Position numbers and translations under genes: made by a program. A DNA stretch of 64,000 nucleotides, taken from contig PHDD01000006.1 of assembly GCA_002840905.1 (NCBI GenBank), forward strand, positions 72,910 to 136,909, read 5' to 3'. Source of the DNA: Bacteroidetes bacterium HGW-Bacteroidetes-4 (lineage in GTDB: Bacteria; Bacteroidota; Bacteroidia; Bacteroidales; SZUA-534). Below the pieces are notes generated by a model. The model was not told the DNA's origin. It was given only the letters and a program-made list of their open reading frames with translations, and searched no databases. Position 1 is the stretch's first letter, and each line of letters starts with the position of its first letter. Below are positions 28,146-36,163 of the stretch, piece after piece.

Positions 28146-29705
28146 ATGATTGAGAATTTTGATTTGTCACTGGTGGACTGGTCGCGGGGTCAATTTGCGC
28201 TTACCGCCATGTATCACTGGTTGTTTGTGCCCCTAACCCTTGGGCTGGCTTTTATAGTGGCCATAATGGAAACCATCTACGTCCGTACCGGTAATCCAGA
28301 ATGGAAACGCATTACAAAATTCTGGATGACTCTGTTTGGGATAAATTTTGCCATTGGGGTTTCTACCGGAATAATACTGGAGTTTGAGTTTGGAACCAAC
28401 TGGAGCAACTATTCCTGGTTTGTGGGCGATATTTTTGGAGCGCCTCTTGCCATTGAAGGAATTATGGCTTTCTTTATGGAAAGCACCTTTATTGCCGTCA
28501 TGTTTTTTGGCTGGAATAAAGTCAGTAAGAAGTTTCACCTGCTCTCAAGTTGGCTTACGGCTTTTGGGGCAAACCTTTCTGCACTTTGGATTCTTATTGC
28601 CAATGGTTGGATGCAATTCCCGGTGGGAATGAAGTTTAATCCCGATACTGCACGAAACGAGATGATGAACTTTTGGGATGTGGCGCTTTCACCGGTAGCC
28701 ATTAACAAATTTTTACACACCATTACCTCGGCTTATGTTTTGGCTGCAATTTTTGTTGTGGGTATCAGTGCCTGGTTTCTGTTACGAAAACGCCATATTT
28801 TATTCAGCAAGCGAAGCATTATTGTGGCTTCAGTTTTTGGATTAACCAGCAGTTTGTATCTGGTTTGGTCAGGCGACGGTTCGGCCTATCAGGTGGCACA
28901 AAAACAACCTATGAAACTGGCGGTTATGGAAGGTTTGTACGAAGGAAAGGAAGGAGCCGGTATCATTGTTTTTGGTGTATTGAATAACGACAAGGAATAT
29001 AACGACGATCAGGAAGCGCATCATTTTAAAGTTGAAATACCCAAGTTGCTTTCTTTTTTAGGTTACCGAAATGCCGATGCCTTTGTTCCCGGAATTAAAG
29101 ATATTGTTGAAGGTGGTTATACTTATGTGGATGAAAATGGTCAGACCCATACTGCACTTTCGGCTGAGGAAAAAATGAAACGGGGAAAAATGGCGCTGAA
29201 TTCACTGGCAGCTTATAAGCAAGCAAAAGCCGATGGAGCTGATAGTTTGCAGCATGCCAGTTTGCAAAGTCTTGAAGAAAATTTTCAGTATTTTGGTTAT
29301 GGCTTTTTAAACGATCCGGCAAGCATTATTCCCAATGTTCCCATGACTTTTTATAGTTTCCATATTATGGTTGCTCTGGCTTTCTGGTTTATGCTTGTAT
29401 TTATTGTGGCTCTATATTTTGTTTATAAAAACCAGATTGAAAAGCAAAAATGGTTTTTGCGCCTGGCCTTTGTAACCATACCGCTGGCTTTTGTTGCTTC
29501 GCAGTGCGGATGGATTGTTGCAGAACTGGGCCGCCAACCCTGGGTAATACAGGATATTATGCCAACGGTTGCTGCTGTGTCACAAATCGATACCATGGCG
29601 GTAAAAGTTACCTTCTTTTTGTTCCTGATTGTGTTTACCGCGCTTTTGGTGGCAGAAATTGGTATTATGCGAAAGCAAATACAAATTGGACCGAAAGACG
29701 AATAG
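28146..29705 (+). CDS. cydA: Cytochrome bd ubiquinol oxidase subunit I
   Basis: Quinol-oxidising, haem-binding subunit of the high-affinity terminal oxidase that lets anaerobes and microaerobes use or remove traces of oxygen. The 519 residues span the membrane several times. TAMYHWLFVPLTLGL carries the conserved early haem-ligand His, and AELGRQPWVIQD is the quinol-site GRQPW motif near the C-terminus. The periplasmic Q-loop region (about 240-400) is charged and long. It follows DUF4492 by 6 bases and precedes cydB by 21. Confidence 0.97.
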   Translation: MIENFDLSLVDWSRGQFALTAMYHWLFVPLTLGLAFIVAIMETIYVRTGNPEWKRITKFWMTLFGINFAIGVSTGIILEFEFGTNWSNYSWFVGDIFGAPLAIEGIMAFFMESTFIAVMFFGWNKVSKKFHLLSSWLTAFGANLSALWILIANGWMQFPVGMKFNPDTARNEMMNFWDVALSPVAINKFLHTITSAYVLAAIFVVGISAWFLLRKRHILFSKRSIIVASVFGLTSSLYLVWSGDGSAYQVAQKQPMKLAVMEGLYEGKEGAGIIVFGVLNNDKEYNDDQEAHHFKVEIPKLLSFLGYRNADAFVPGIKDIVEGGYTYVDENGQTHTALSAEEKMKRGKMALNSLAAYKQAKADGADSLQHASLQSLEENFQYFGYGFLNDPASIIPNVPMTFYSFHIMVALAFWFMLVFIVALYFVYKNQIEKQKWFLRLAFVTIPLAFVASQCGWIVAELGRQPWVIQDIMPTVAAVSQIDTMAVKVTFFLFLIVFTALLVAEIGIMRKQIQIGPKDE

Positions 29706-29726
29706 TTAACCATTAATAAAGAAATT

Positions 29727-30887
29727 ATGATTGATTCAACTTATATTTTATTACAGCACTACTGGTGGGTAATTGTATCGCTTTTGGGTGCAATTCTGGT
29801 TTTTTTAATGTTTGTGCAGGGAGGTCAAACTCTGATCTACAGTTTGGGAAAAACCGAAGATAAACGTAAAATTTTGGTTAATGCTTTGGGCCGGAAATGG
29901 GAATTTACATTTACCACCCTGGTAACTTTTGGAGGTGCTTTTTTTGCTTCGTTTCCCTTGTTTTATTCCACCAGCTTTGGCGGTGCTTATTGGGTTTGGA
30001 TGACCATATTGTTTGCTTTTGTTTTACAAGCGGTATCGTACGAGTTTAGAACTAAACCACACAATGTATTGGGTAAAAAAACCTTCGAAGCTTTTCTGTT
30101 TATTAATGGATTGCTGGGTACCGTGTTGATTGGCACAGCTGTAGGAACGTTTTTTAACGGAGCTGAGTTTACCGTTAATAAAATGAACCTGACCAATCCC
30201 GATAACCCGGTTATTTCGCAATGGCAAACCTCCTGGTATGGCTTAGAGGCCGTACTTACCTTTCATAATGTAGCTTTGGGTCTGGCCGTGTTTTTCCTAA
30301 GCCGGGTTTTGGCCAACTTGTACTTTATCAATAGCATCGACGATGAGATTATAATTCCAAAAGCTAAAAAATCTTTATTGGTTAACACAATTCCCTTTTT
30401 GGTTTTCTTTCTCTACTTTGTTATTTACCTTTTGGTTAAAGATGGTTTTGCAGTAAATCCGGAAACCAGTGAGGTATATATGGAAAAATTCAAATACCTG
30501 CATAATTTTTTACAGATGCCACTGGTATTGATTGTTTTTTTGGTCGGTGTTTTAGCTGTACTATACGGAATTGGGATCACGATTTTTTGTAAGATAAGCA
30601 CCAAAGGAATCTGGTTTGCCGGAGCCGGAACTATTTTAACTGTTTTGGGCTTATTAATGGTCGCCGGATTTAATAATACGGCATATTATCCTTCAAATTT
30701 CGATTTGCAGAGTTCACTTACAATTTTTAACAGTTCCTCGAGCAAATTTACTTTAAAAGTAATGGCCGTGGTTTCTATAATGGTTCCTTTTGTTATTGCC
30801 TACATTTGGTATGCATGGAAATCGATAAACAATAAACAGCTTACGCAAAAAGAATTGGAAGAAGACGACAGCCTGCATGTGTATTAA
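29727..30887 (+). CDS. cydB: Cytochrome bd ubiquinol oxidase subunit II
   Basis: Second core membrane subunit of the bd oxidase. The 386 residues contain about eight membrane helices. The N-terminal YWWVIVSLLGAILVFLMFVQGGQTL is typical of CydB, and GRKWEFTFTTLVTFGGAFFA follows. It ends in an acidic, hydrophilic tail (KELEEDDSLHVY). A previously uncalled 39-codon frame begins 22 bases downstream and may encode a further oxidase subunit. Confidence 0.96.
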   Translation: MIDSTYILLQHYWWVIVSLLGAILVFLMFVQGGQTLIYSLGKTEDKRKILVNALGRKWEFTFTTLVTFGGAFFASFPLFYSTSFGGAYWVWMTILFAFVLQAVSYEFRTKPHNVLGKKTFEAFLFINGLLGTVLIGTAVGTFFNGAEFTVNKMNLTNPDNPVISQWQTSWYGLEAVLTFHNVALGLAVFFLSRVLANLYFINSIDDEIIIPKAKKSLLVNTIPFLVFFLYFVIYLLVKDGFAVNPETSEVYMEKFKYLHNFLQMPLVLIVFLVGVLAVLYGIGITIFCKISTKGIWFAGAGTILTVLGLLMVAGFNNTAYYPSNFDLQSSLTIFNSSSSKFTLKVMAVVSIMVPFVIAYIWYAWKSINNKQLTQKELEEDDSLHVY

Positions 30888-30909
30888 ATGGGCTTTGAAT
30901 TAATTTAAA

Positions 30910-31029
30910 ATGATTGTTATGCATATTATTCAGATAATTAGCTTTTTCAGTTGGCCGGTTCTTATTTATGTAAGTTACAAACTGATATGGATTGCCCTTA
31001 AAAAATTTGAGGAAACACCTGAACCCTAA
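30910..31029 (+). CDS. 39-residue single-span membrane peptide, CydX-like by position
   Basis: A short frame starting ATG 30910 (second ATG at 30919) and ending TAA 31027-31029. The peptide is one hydrophobic helix, SFFSWPVLIYVSYKLIWIAL, followed by the charged tail KKFEETPEP. It lies 22 bases after cydB on the same strand with no terminator between. This is the size, topology and place of the small bd-oxidase subunits CydX of Proteobacteria and CydS of Bacilli, but I see no clear sequence similarity to either. The AATTTAAA before the ATG is an ordinary Bacteroidetes-type start context. Confidence 0.65.
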   Translation: MIVMHIIQIISFFSWPVLIYVSYKLIWIALKKFEETPEP

Positions 31030-31080
31030 AACACAGGCCGTTTGCTTTTTTATAAGCTCAACCACTGTTTTAAAATATTA

Positions 31081-31128
31081 AAGAAATAATTATAAAAGGA
31101 TGTTAACATCCTTTTATAATTATTTCTT
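31081..31128. promoter_or_regulatory. Perfect 48-bp palindrome upstream of ric
   Basis: Bases 31081-31104 and 31105-31128 are exact inverted copies, 24 of 24, with no spacer. Three nested dyads can be seen: ATAATTAT (31086-31093), GGATGTTAACATCC (31098-31111) and ATAATTAT (31116-31123), with centres 15 bases apart. The right edge touches the -7 element of ric and covers the -33 region. It is therefore well placed for a repressor or activator of ric. It also lies 52 bases after the cyd operon, so as RNA it could end or stabilise that message. Confidence 0.9.
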
Positions 31129-31135
31129 ATCTTTG
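31128..31135 (+). promoter_or_regulatory. -7 element of the ric promoter
   Basis: TATCTTTG is a full match to TAnnTTTG. No TTTG is found at the -33 distance, which lies inside the 48-bp palindrome. Transcription would start near 31141, leaving a leader of 13-22 bases. Confidence 0.65.
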
Positions 31136-31153
31136 TTCCATAAATCTTTAAAA

Positions 31154-31897
31154 ATGGGTCTTATGGAACTTAATGAAAACGCTATAGTAGGTGAGGTGGT
31201 TAAATTAAACTACCGTGCCGCTGAAATATTTGAAAAAGAAGGAATTGACTTTTGTTGTGGGGGTAATATCTCCATTGTCGATGCCTGTAATAAAGAGGGT
31301 GCCGATAGTTCAAAATTATTAAACAAACTACAGCAGGTGCTCGGTAGCGATGACCCCGATTCAAAATACATAAATCAATTAGCTATTGATTTGCTTGCCG
31401 ATTATGTGGTGCAGCGACATCATAGCTACGTAAGCGAAAAGTCGGTTTTTATTCAACAAAAGCTGGCTAAATTATGCGAAGTTCATGGCAATCATCATCC
31501 CGAATTATTTGAGATAAAGGAGTTATTCGATGGCGCTGTTGGAAATTTAACGGCACACATGAAAAAAGAAGAGTTGATTCTGTTTCCTTACATCAAGAAA
31601 ATGATTGCTTTTCAAAAACAGGGAAGCTTTGAAACATCAGCTTTAGGAAATATTCTGGATCCGATAAATGTGATGATGGCCGAGCATGATGTGGAAGGAG
31701 AAAGGTTTCGGAAACTACGCCAGCTAAGCAACAATTACCTTACACCCGACGATGGTTGCGGCACTTACGAAGTTACCAACCGCGCTCTGGAAGATTTTGA
31801 GAAAGATTTACACCGTCACATTCATATAGAGAATAATATACTTTTTCCAAAGGCATTAAAATTAGAGTCAGAATTACTGAATACCAAAGGTGCTTAA
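31154..31897 (+). CDS. ric: Iron-sulfur cluster repair di-iron protein (RIC/ScdA)
   Basis: Repairs iron-sulfur clusters damaged by nitric oxide or oxidants. I start at ATG 31154 (MGLMELNENAIVGEVV); ATG 31163 is equally possible. The longer open frame begins inside the palindrome and is not credible. The N-terminal ScdA domain has EGIDFCCGG. The hemerythrin-like domain carries the expected His/Glu set: QRHHSYV, HGNHHPELFE, HMKKEELILFPY, MMAEHDVEGERF and HIHIENNILFP. At about 247 residues the length is normal. The neighbouring cyd operon fits a shared low-oxygen or NO-stress role. Confidence 0.94.
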   Translation: MGLMELNENAIVGEVVKLNYRAAEIFEKEGIDFCCGGNISIVDACNKEGADSSKLLNKLQQVLGSDDPDSKYINQLAIDLLADYVVQRHHSYVSEKSVFIQQKLAKLCEVHGNHHPELFEIKELFDGAVGNLTAHMKKEELILFPYIKKMIAFQKQGSFETSALGNILDPINVMMAEHDVEGERFRKLRQLSNNYLTPDDGCGTYEVTNRALEDFEKDLHRHIHIENNILFPKALKLESELLNTKGA

Positions 31898-31929
31898 GAA
31901 ATAAAGTTCGATACCGATTTACTGTATTA

Positions 31930-31968
31930 ACAGATGAGAATTAAGACATTATTCTCATCTGTTTTTTT
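31930..31968 (+). terminator. Terminator of ric
   Basis: ACAGATGAGAAT pairs perfectly with ATTCTCATCTGT around a nine-base loop and is followed by a T-run. It starts 32 bases after the ric stop. Confidence 0.9.
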
Positions 31969-32189
31969 ATGCGTGTAATTTGCGACAAAAATTCCTTTTG
32001 GCTTGAAATTTTGACAGTTATTTGAACACTATGAAATATTTTCAGTTTACTATAAAATAAAAACTTAAGAGTAAAAACCTATAAAACAACATTATATGAT
32101 TTGTAGATTTAAGATCTTGTATTTGGCATTTTCTTTGAAAAAAGTAAATCATCAATTAATTGTTTAACTAAAAAATGGAGGATTGAGTT

Positions 32190-32627
32190 ATGTCACTTGT
32201 AAGATTTTCAAACACTTTCCCGACTTTGTTCGACCGTTTTTTTGAAAACGATTTGTTTGATTGGTCGAATCGGAATTTTTCTTCAACTAACACCACCCTG
32301 CCATCGGTAAATATAAAGGAAACCAACGATGACTTTGAGGTTGAAGTAGCTGCACCCGGTTTTTCAAAAACCGATTTTAAAATTGAACTAAACCACGATG
32401 TGTTAACCGTGTCGTCGGATAAGGAAGTTAAAAACGAAACCAAAGACGGGCAACAGTTTACCCGCAGAGAGTTTAGTTACCAGTCGTTTAGCCGTAGTTT
32501 CACCTTACCCAATTCGGCCGACAGCGATAAAATTAAAGCTTTGTACGATAATGGTATCCTGAAAATTGTTATTCCCAAAAAAGAGGAAGCCAAACCTAAA
32601 CCGGCCCGTCAGATAGCTATTTCATAA
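32190..32627 (+). CDS. Hsp20 small heat-shock protein
   Basis: ATP-independent holdase of the alpha-crystallin family. The 145 residues have an N-terminal phenylalanine-rich arm (FPTLFDRFFENDLFDW), the alpha-crystallin domain (about 37-130, VNIKETNDDFEVEVAAPGF and later ALYDNGILKIVIPKK, including the conserved GILKI-type strand) and a short basic tail. The start is ATG 32190, after GGAGGATTGAGTT, an unusually good ribosome binding site for this organism, suggesting strong translation when induced. A terminator follows at once, so it is monocistronic. Confidence 0.96.
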   Translation: MSLVRFSNTFPTLFDRFFENDLFDWSNRNFSSTNTTLPSVNIKETNDDFEVEVAAPGFSKTDFKIELNHDVLTVSSDKEVKNETKDGQQFTRREFSYQSFSRSFTLPNSADSDKIKALYDNGILKIVIPKKEEAKPKPARQIAIS

Positions 32628-32637
32628 AATTAAAATT

Positions 32638-32672
32638 CCGGCTGGTTAACTGGCCAGCCGGTTTGTTTTTTG
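32638..32672 (+). terminator. Terminator of the Hsp20 gene
   Basis: CCGGCTGG pairs with CCAGCCGG around an eight-base loop, then TTTGTTTTTTG. The GC-rich stem starts ten bases after the stop codon. Confidence 0.9.
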
Positions 32673-32695
32673 TTGAACCTAAAATTTAAAGTATT

Positions 32696-33154
32696 ATGAA
32701 ACACGTAATTGCAATTGCCTGCCTGGCGGTTGTGTTTCAAATAAGCAGTTGCCAGGGTCAGGACGAAAAACAAAAAGGAAAGGAAAAACCAGCAGTGAAC
32801 CCACAAACCAATATCTCGGTAAATAAAGAATACGACGAATCGGGTAATTTAATCCGGTACGATTCAACATATTCGTATTATTATTCGAATATTGAAGGCG
32901 ATACCCTGCTTGGAGACAGTATTTTTAATCGTTTCAGAAACCATTTTAACCAAAGCTATTTCTTTTCAGAATCGCCCTTTTTTTCTGATTTCTTTTTTGA
33001 AGATTCTTTATTGCTTTATGATTTTTATAAAGATGACTTTTTTACCAATCGCTTTCATCGCAACATGGAACGTATGGATAGTATTTTTAGGGGAATGGAT
33101 TCCATAAAGAACCAGTTTTTTAGAAAACAGTTTGAAGAACCTGTCTGGCAATAA
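32696..33154 (+). CDS. Asp/Phe-rich lipoprotein, unknown function
   Basis: I do not recognise a domain. The 152 residues open with a lipoprotein signal (VVFQISSCQG). A Lys/Gln-rich linker follows (about 22-45), then a region very rich in Phe, Tyr, Asp and Ser (YFFSESPFFSDFFFEDSLL, about 95-115) and a helical RMDSIFRGMDSIKNQFF end. It begins 24 bases after the Hsp20 terminator, so it can be expressed by read-through. The aromatic/acidic composition suggests a peripheral outer-membrane or surface protein. Confidence 0.8.
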   Translation: MKHVIAIACLAVVFQISSCQGQDEKQKGKEKPAVNPQTNISVNKEYDESGNLIRYDSTYSYYYSNIEGDTLLGDSIFNRFRNHFNQSYFFSESPFFSDFFFEDSLLLYDFYKDDFFTNRFHRNMERMDSIFRGMDSIKNQFFRKQFEEPVWQ

Positions 33155-33157
33155 AGA

Positions 33158-33193
33158 AAAAAGTCGGAACGTTTTTTAAGGTTCCGACTTTTT
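33158..33193. terminator. Bidirectional terminator between the lipoprotein and deoC
   Basis: AAAAAGTCGGAAC pairs with GTTCCGACTTTTT around GTTTTTTAAG. The A-run/T-run flanks allow use from both sides, and the two flanking genes converge on it. Confidence 0.9.
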
Positions 33194-33210
33194 ATATCTA
33201 TGGTTTGGAA

Positions 33211-34095
33211 TTAAAAATGAGCTATCGGCTCATCTTTTCCTGTTTCCAATTTTATAATATCGTGAACCAGATTATTAGCCAGGCGGCTTGCTCCAAGGCG
33301 GCAAAGTTTTTTGTTTAGCCATTCGTCGCCAAGTACCATCTTAACAATAGCTATATAAATCAATGCATCTTCCGATGTAACCATTCCTCCGGCGGGTTTT
33401 ATTCCCACTTTGCGTCCGGTTTTTTCGTAGTAAGCTTTTATGGCTTTACACATAATATAAACAGCCTCAGGTGTAGCTGCCGGATCCATTTTACCGGTAC
33501 TGGTTTTAATAAATTCGGTACCGGCCTCCATGGCCACAACACTGGCGTTCCAGATGTGTTCAGTAGTTTTTAATTCACCCGTTTCCAAAATGGTTTTCAG
33601 GTGCGAATGCCCAATGACTTCGTTTATAGCTTTTACTTCGTCATACACAGTTTGGTAATCACCCGAAAGCCAGGTTCCCAATGAAATAACAATATCCACA
33701 TCGGTAGCTCCATTTAAAGCCGCTTGTTTACATTCGAGTAATTTCACATCCAAAAAAGTTTGTGATGATGGAAAACCAGCACCTACTGAAGCCAGCCCTA
33801 CGGTTTTAATTTTTAAGTAAGTTGCAACAGTTTTCACCAGCGGAGGATATACGCAAATTGCCGCAACGTTGGGAATGTTGGGGTATTTTTCCTGAAACGA
33901 GTTAACATTTTCAGCAAATTTTTGGCCTTTTACTAAGGTGTCGGTTGCATTTAAGGTTGTTAAATCGATTAAACTAAAAGCCAGTTTCAGGTTGTCGGCA
34001 CTATAAAGTTCTTTGGCCAGCATTTTTGCTTCAATTACTTTATTTGCTATGTGACTGTCGTCGAAAGGCAGTGGATATTTGTTTAGTATTTCCAT
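33211..34095 (-). CDS. deoC: Deoxyribose-phosphate aldolase
   Basis: Splits 2-deoxyribose 5-phosphate into acetaldehyde and glyceraldehyde 3-phosphate in deoxynucleoside catabolism. The 294 residues form a class I aldolase barrel. The Schiff-base lysine is in EFIKTSTGK and the helper lysine in VGIKPAGG. Longer than the E. coli enzyme (259) through an N-terminal extension of about 40 residues, as in many Bacteroidetes. It follows the MazG-like gene on the same strand by 102 bases. A CAAAATTA (minus TAATTTTG) at 34187-34180 could give it its own promoter. Confidence 0.95.
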   Translation of the reverse strand: MEILNKYPLPFDDSHIANKVIEAKMLAKELYSADNLKLAFSLIDLTTLNATDTLVKGQKFAENVNSFQEKYPNIPNVAAICVYPPLVKTVATYLKIKTVGLASVGAGFPSSQTFLDVKLLECKQAALNGATDVDIVISLGTWLSGDYQTVYDEVKAINEVIGHSHLKTILETGELKTTEHIWNASVVAMEAGTEFIKTSTGKMDPAATPEAVYIMCKAIKAYYEKTGRKVGIKPAGGMVTSEDALIYIAIVKMVLGDEWLNKKLCRLGASRLANNLVHDIIKLETGKDEPIAHF

Positions 34096-34197
34096 AGTTT
34101 GTTCCTAAATTAAGTCTGATAAAAAGAAATTATTTCTGTGTCAAAACCAAATAAAAGAATAATGGTTTTAAAACCGAAACAAAATTAGCAATTCTTT

Positions 34198-34530
34198 TTA
34201 AAGCTTTTTGTTTTTCAGATGCCTTTCCTTATCGCGCAAGGTTTTTTTTTGCAGGTTTTTTTCAAAAGCATCACTTAAATCAACACCTGTTTGGTTTGCC
34301 ATACAAATTAACACCCAAAGAACATCGGCCATTTCATCGGCCAGGTTACTCTTTAAATCCGATTTTTTAAACGATTGATCGCCATAAGTACGGGCCATTA
34401 TTCGAGCCAGTTCGCCCACTTCCTCGGTTAAAACTGCCATATTGGTAAGTTCACTAAAATAGCGGACACCGTAGGTTTTAATCCAATCATCTACTTTTTG
34501 CTGTGCCATTGCAATAGTAAGTTCACTCAT
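34198..34530 (-). CDS. MazG-like nucleotide pyrophosphohydrolase
   Basis: Hydrolyses nucleoside triphosphates to monophosphates, a pool-cleaning activity. The 110 residues are all-helical and show the metal-binding motifs EEVGELAR (E-x2-E type) and DEMADVLWVLICMAN, as in single-domain MazG-like proteins. It is upstream of deoC on the same strand. The neighbourhood (deoC, and 1.6 kb away a deoxynucleoside kinase) points to deoxynucleotide housekeeping. Confidence 0.92.
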   Translation of the reverse strand: MSELTIAMAQQKVDDWIKTYGVRYFSELTNMAVLTEEVGELARIMARTYGDQSFKKSDLKSNLADEMADVLWVLICMANQTGVDLSDAFEKNLQKKTLRDKERHLKNKKL

Positions 34531-34710
34531 CGTGTGCAGTTATTAAATAGAAATCTCATTTAATAATGTTGTCAAATGAAAGCAAATTTCGGAAAAATGG
34601 TCCGATAAATTAAAGAAATATGGATAGTTTTTGAAATAAGTGTAACATCACAATAAAGAATCCGTCCTTGTTTTGCATTTAGCATAGTATTTAACTAAAA
34701 AACGCATGTT

Positions 34711-35406
34711 ATGAGAACCCTAAAAACACTAACTTTTGGAATGTTTGCTTTGTTTGTTTCAATAGCAGCAAGCGCCCAACAAAAAACTGAAGTTCGCAAT
34801 GTAAAAGGATTTAGCGGAATTGATGTTAGCGAAGGCATTCGCGTGGAATTGACCTATGGCGATAAAGAATACGTTGAAGTAACTACTGATGAAGGTGTTA
34901 TGGAGCGAGTAATTACCGAGCTTAAAGGAAATGATTTGCGTATTCATATGGAAGGCAATAACTGGAATGGTTGGAACATTAAAGTTTTGGTAAAAGTTAC
35001 GGCGGTTAAAATGGAACGGCTTGAAGCAAGCAGTGGTTCAAGTATAATTACGCAGAATTTGCTTGAATCGAATAAGCTGGAGATGTCGTCAAGTAGTGGA
35101 GCCAGCCTGAAGGTGGCCTTTAAATCGCCGGTGGCGTCGTGTAAAACCAGCAGCGGGGCCAGTGCCGATTTAAAAGGTGAAACCCAAACATTTTCGGCCA
35201 AATCAAGTAGTGGTTCCAGTATTGATGCGGAATTGTTAAAAGCCGATAAAGTGGATGCCGATGTTTCAAGCGGAGCCAGCATTGAAGTTACTGCAAATGA
35301 AGAATTAAAAGCAGAAGCCAGTTCAGGTGGAACCATAAAATATAGTGGAAGTCCAAAAATGAAAGACATTGAAAAATCGTCGGGTGGAAGCGTGCGAAGC
35401 AATTAA
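34711..35406 (+). CDS. DUF2807 (head GIN domain) exported beta-helix protein
   Basis: Putative adhesin-like exported protein of unknown role. The 231 residues have a signal peptide (LFVSIAASAQQ). GFSGIDVSEGIRVELTYGD is the typical start of the GIN domain. The rest is a series of short beta repeats rich in Ser and Gly (SSGSSI, SSSSGASL, SSGASADL, SSGSSIDA, SSGASIEV), which would form a right-handed beta-solenoid. It is monocistronic, ended by a hairpin it shares with the convergent gene. Confidence 0.93.
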   Translation: MRTLKTLTFGMFALFVSIAASAQQKTEVRNVKGFSGIDVSEGIRVELTYGDKEYVEVTTDEGVMERVITELKGNDLRIHMEGNNWNGWNIKVLVKVTAVKMERLEASSGSSIITQNLLESNKLEMSSSSGASLKVAFKSPVASCKTSSGASADLKGETQTFSAKSSSGSSIDAELLKADKVDADVSSGASIEVTANEELKAEASSGGTIKYSGSPKMKDIEKSSGGSVRSN

Positions 35407-35433
35407 AAACATTCCGATTTTCAGAAAGAACGA

Positions 35434-35473
35434 AAAACAGCCCTTAAAAGTTCATTTTAAGAGCTGTTTTTTT
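35434..35473. terminator. Shared terminator between DUF2807 and DUF2461 genes
   Basis: AAAACAGCCCTTAAAA pairs with TTTTAAGAGCTGTTTT (one mismatch) around GTTCA, with A- and T-runs on the two sides. The right T-run overlaps the stop codon of the minus-strand DUF2461 gene. Confidence 0.8.
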
Positions 35474-36152
35474 ATTGTGAAAGTCCAGCGTCTTCAATAA
35501 TGGTATCAACAAGGCGGATAAGCGGATAATTTGCTTTGTAAACAGCGCTAAGATATTCAATTATATTGTTGGTTGAAAGTTGGGAAAGAGTCAAGGAACT
35601 CGTGGCTACATAGCTTTTATACTTTAAAAGCTCAATGTGTTCAAAATCTTTGGGAAAACCTTTGGGTGCCGTTTTGAGTTTGTCCTGATCCCATAAGCCG
35701 CTGAAATATTTTTTAAAATTTGGGGCTTCTAAAAGTTCAAGCAGTTCTTCCGGTACCTGATAAAACTCTTTACGCAAAGCTTTTAAAACCGGAGCCTCGG
35801 GCATAAATATGCCACCACCGGTAAAACTTTTTCCCGTGGGTTCAATGTGGACGTAGAAACCCGAAAGCTTATTTTTTCGTCCATTGGGAGCAATGTAAGC
35901 ACCAAAATGGTTTTTATAAGGCGTTTTATCTTTGCTAAAGCGTACATCGCGATAGATGCGAAATACACAATCTTTTGCCAGTAACCCATTTAGTTGCGGA
36001 TTGGTTTGAGCAAAGTGGGCAATAAGCTGTCCAACAAAATCAGTAAAATCAGCAAGTGCCAGTTGGTACCGTTCTTTATTGGCATCGAACCAGTTTTTGT
36101 GGTTATTGTGTGCTAAATCGCTTAAAAAGGGAATAACATTTTTTGTGAGCAT
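35472..36152 (-). CDS. DUF2461 protein
   Basis: Conserved protein of unknown function (226 residues, normal for the family). Marks seen are FLSDLAHNNHKNWFDANKERY near the N-terminus, FRIYRDVRFSKDKTPYKNHFGA in the middle and GKSFTGGGIFMPEAPVLKALR. No signal or membrane span, so it is cytoplasmic. It follows the deoxynucleoside kinase after 11 bases on the same strand and is probably co-transcribed with it. Confidence 0.93.
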   Translation of the reverse strand: MLTKNVIPFLSDLAHNNHKNWFDANKERYQLALADFTDFVGQLIAHFAQTNPQLNGLLAKDCVFRIYRDVRFSKDKTPYKNHFGAYIAPNGRKNKLSGFYVHIEPTGKSFTGGGIFMPEAPVLKALRKEFYQVPEELLELLEAPNFKKYFSGLWDQDKLKTAPKGFPKDFEHIELLKYKSYVATSSLTLSQLSTNNIIEYLSAVYKANYPLIRLVDTIIEDAGLSQ

Positions 36153-36163
36153 GGCTGTGGAAA

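Noticed and set aside
31100-31153. N-terminal extension of ric beginning inside the palindrome
   Set aside because: The extra residues are not family-like and would lie upstream of the predicted transcription start.
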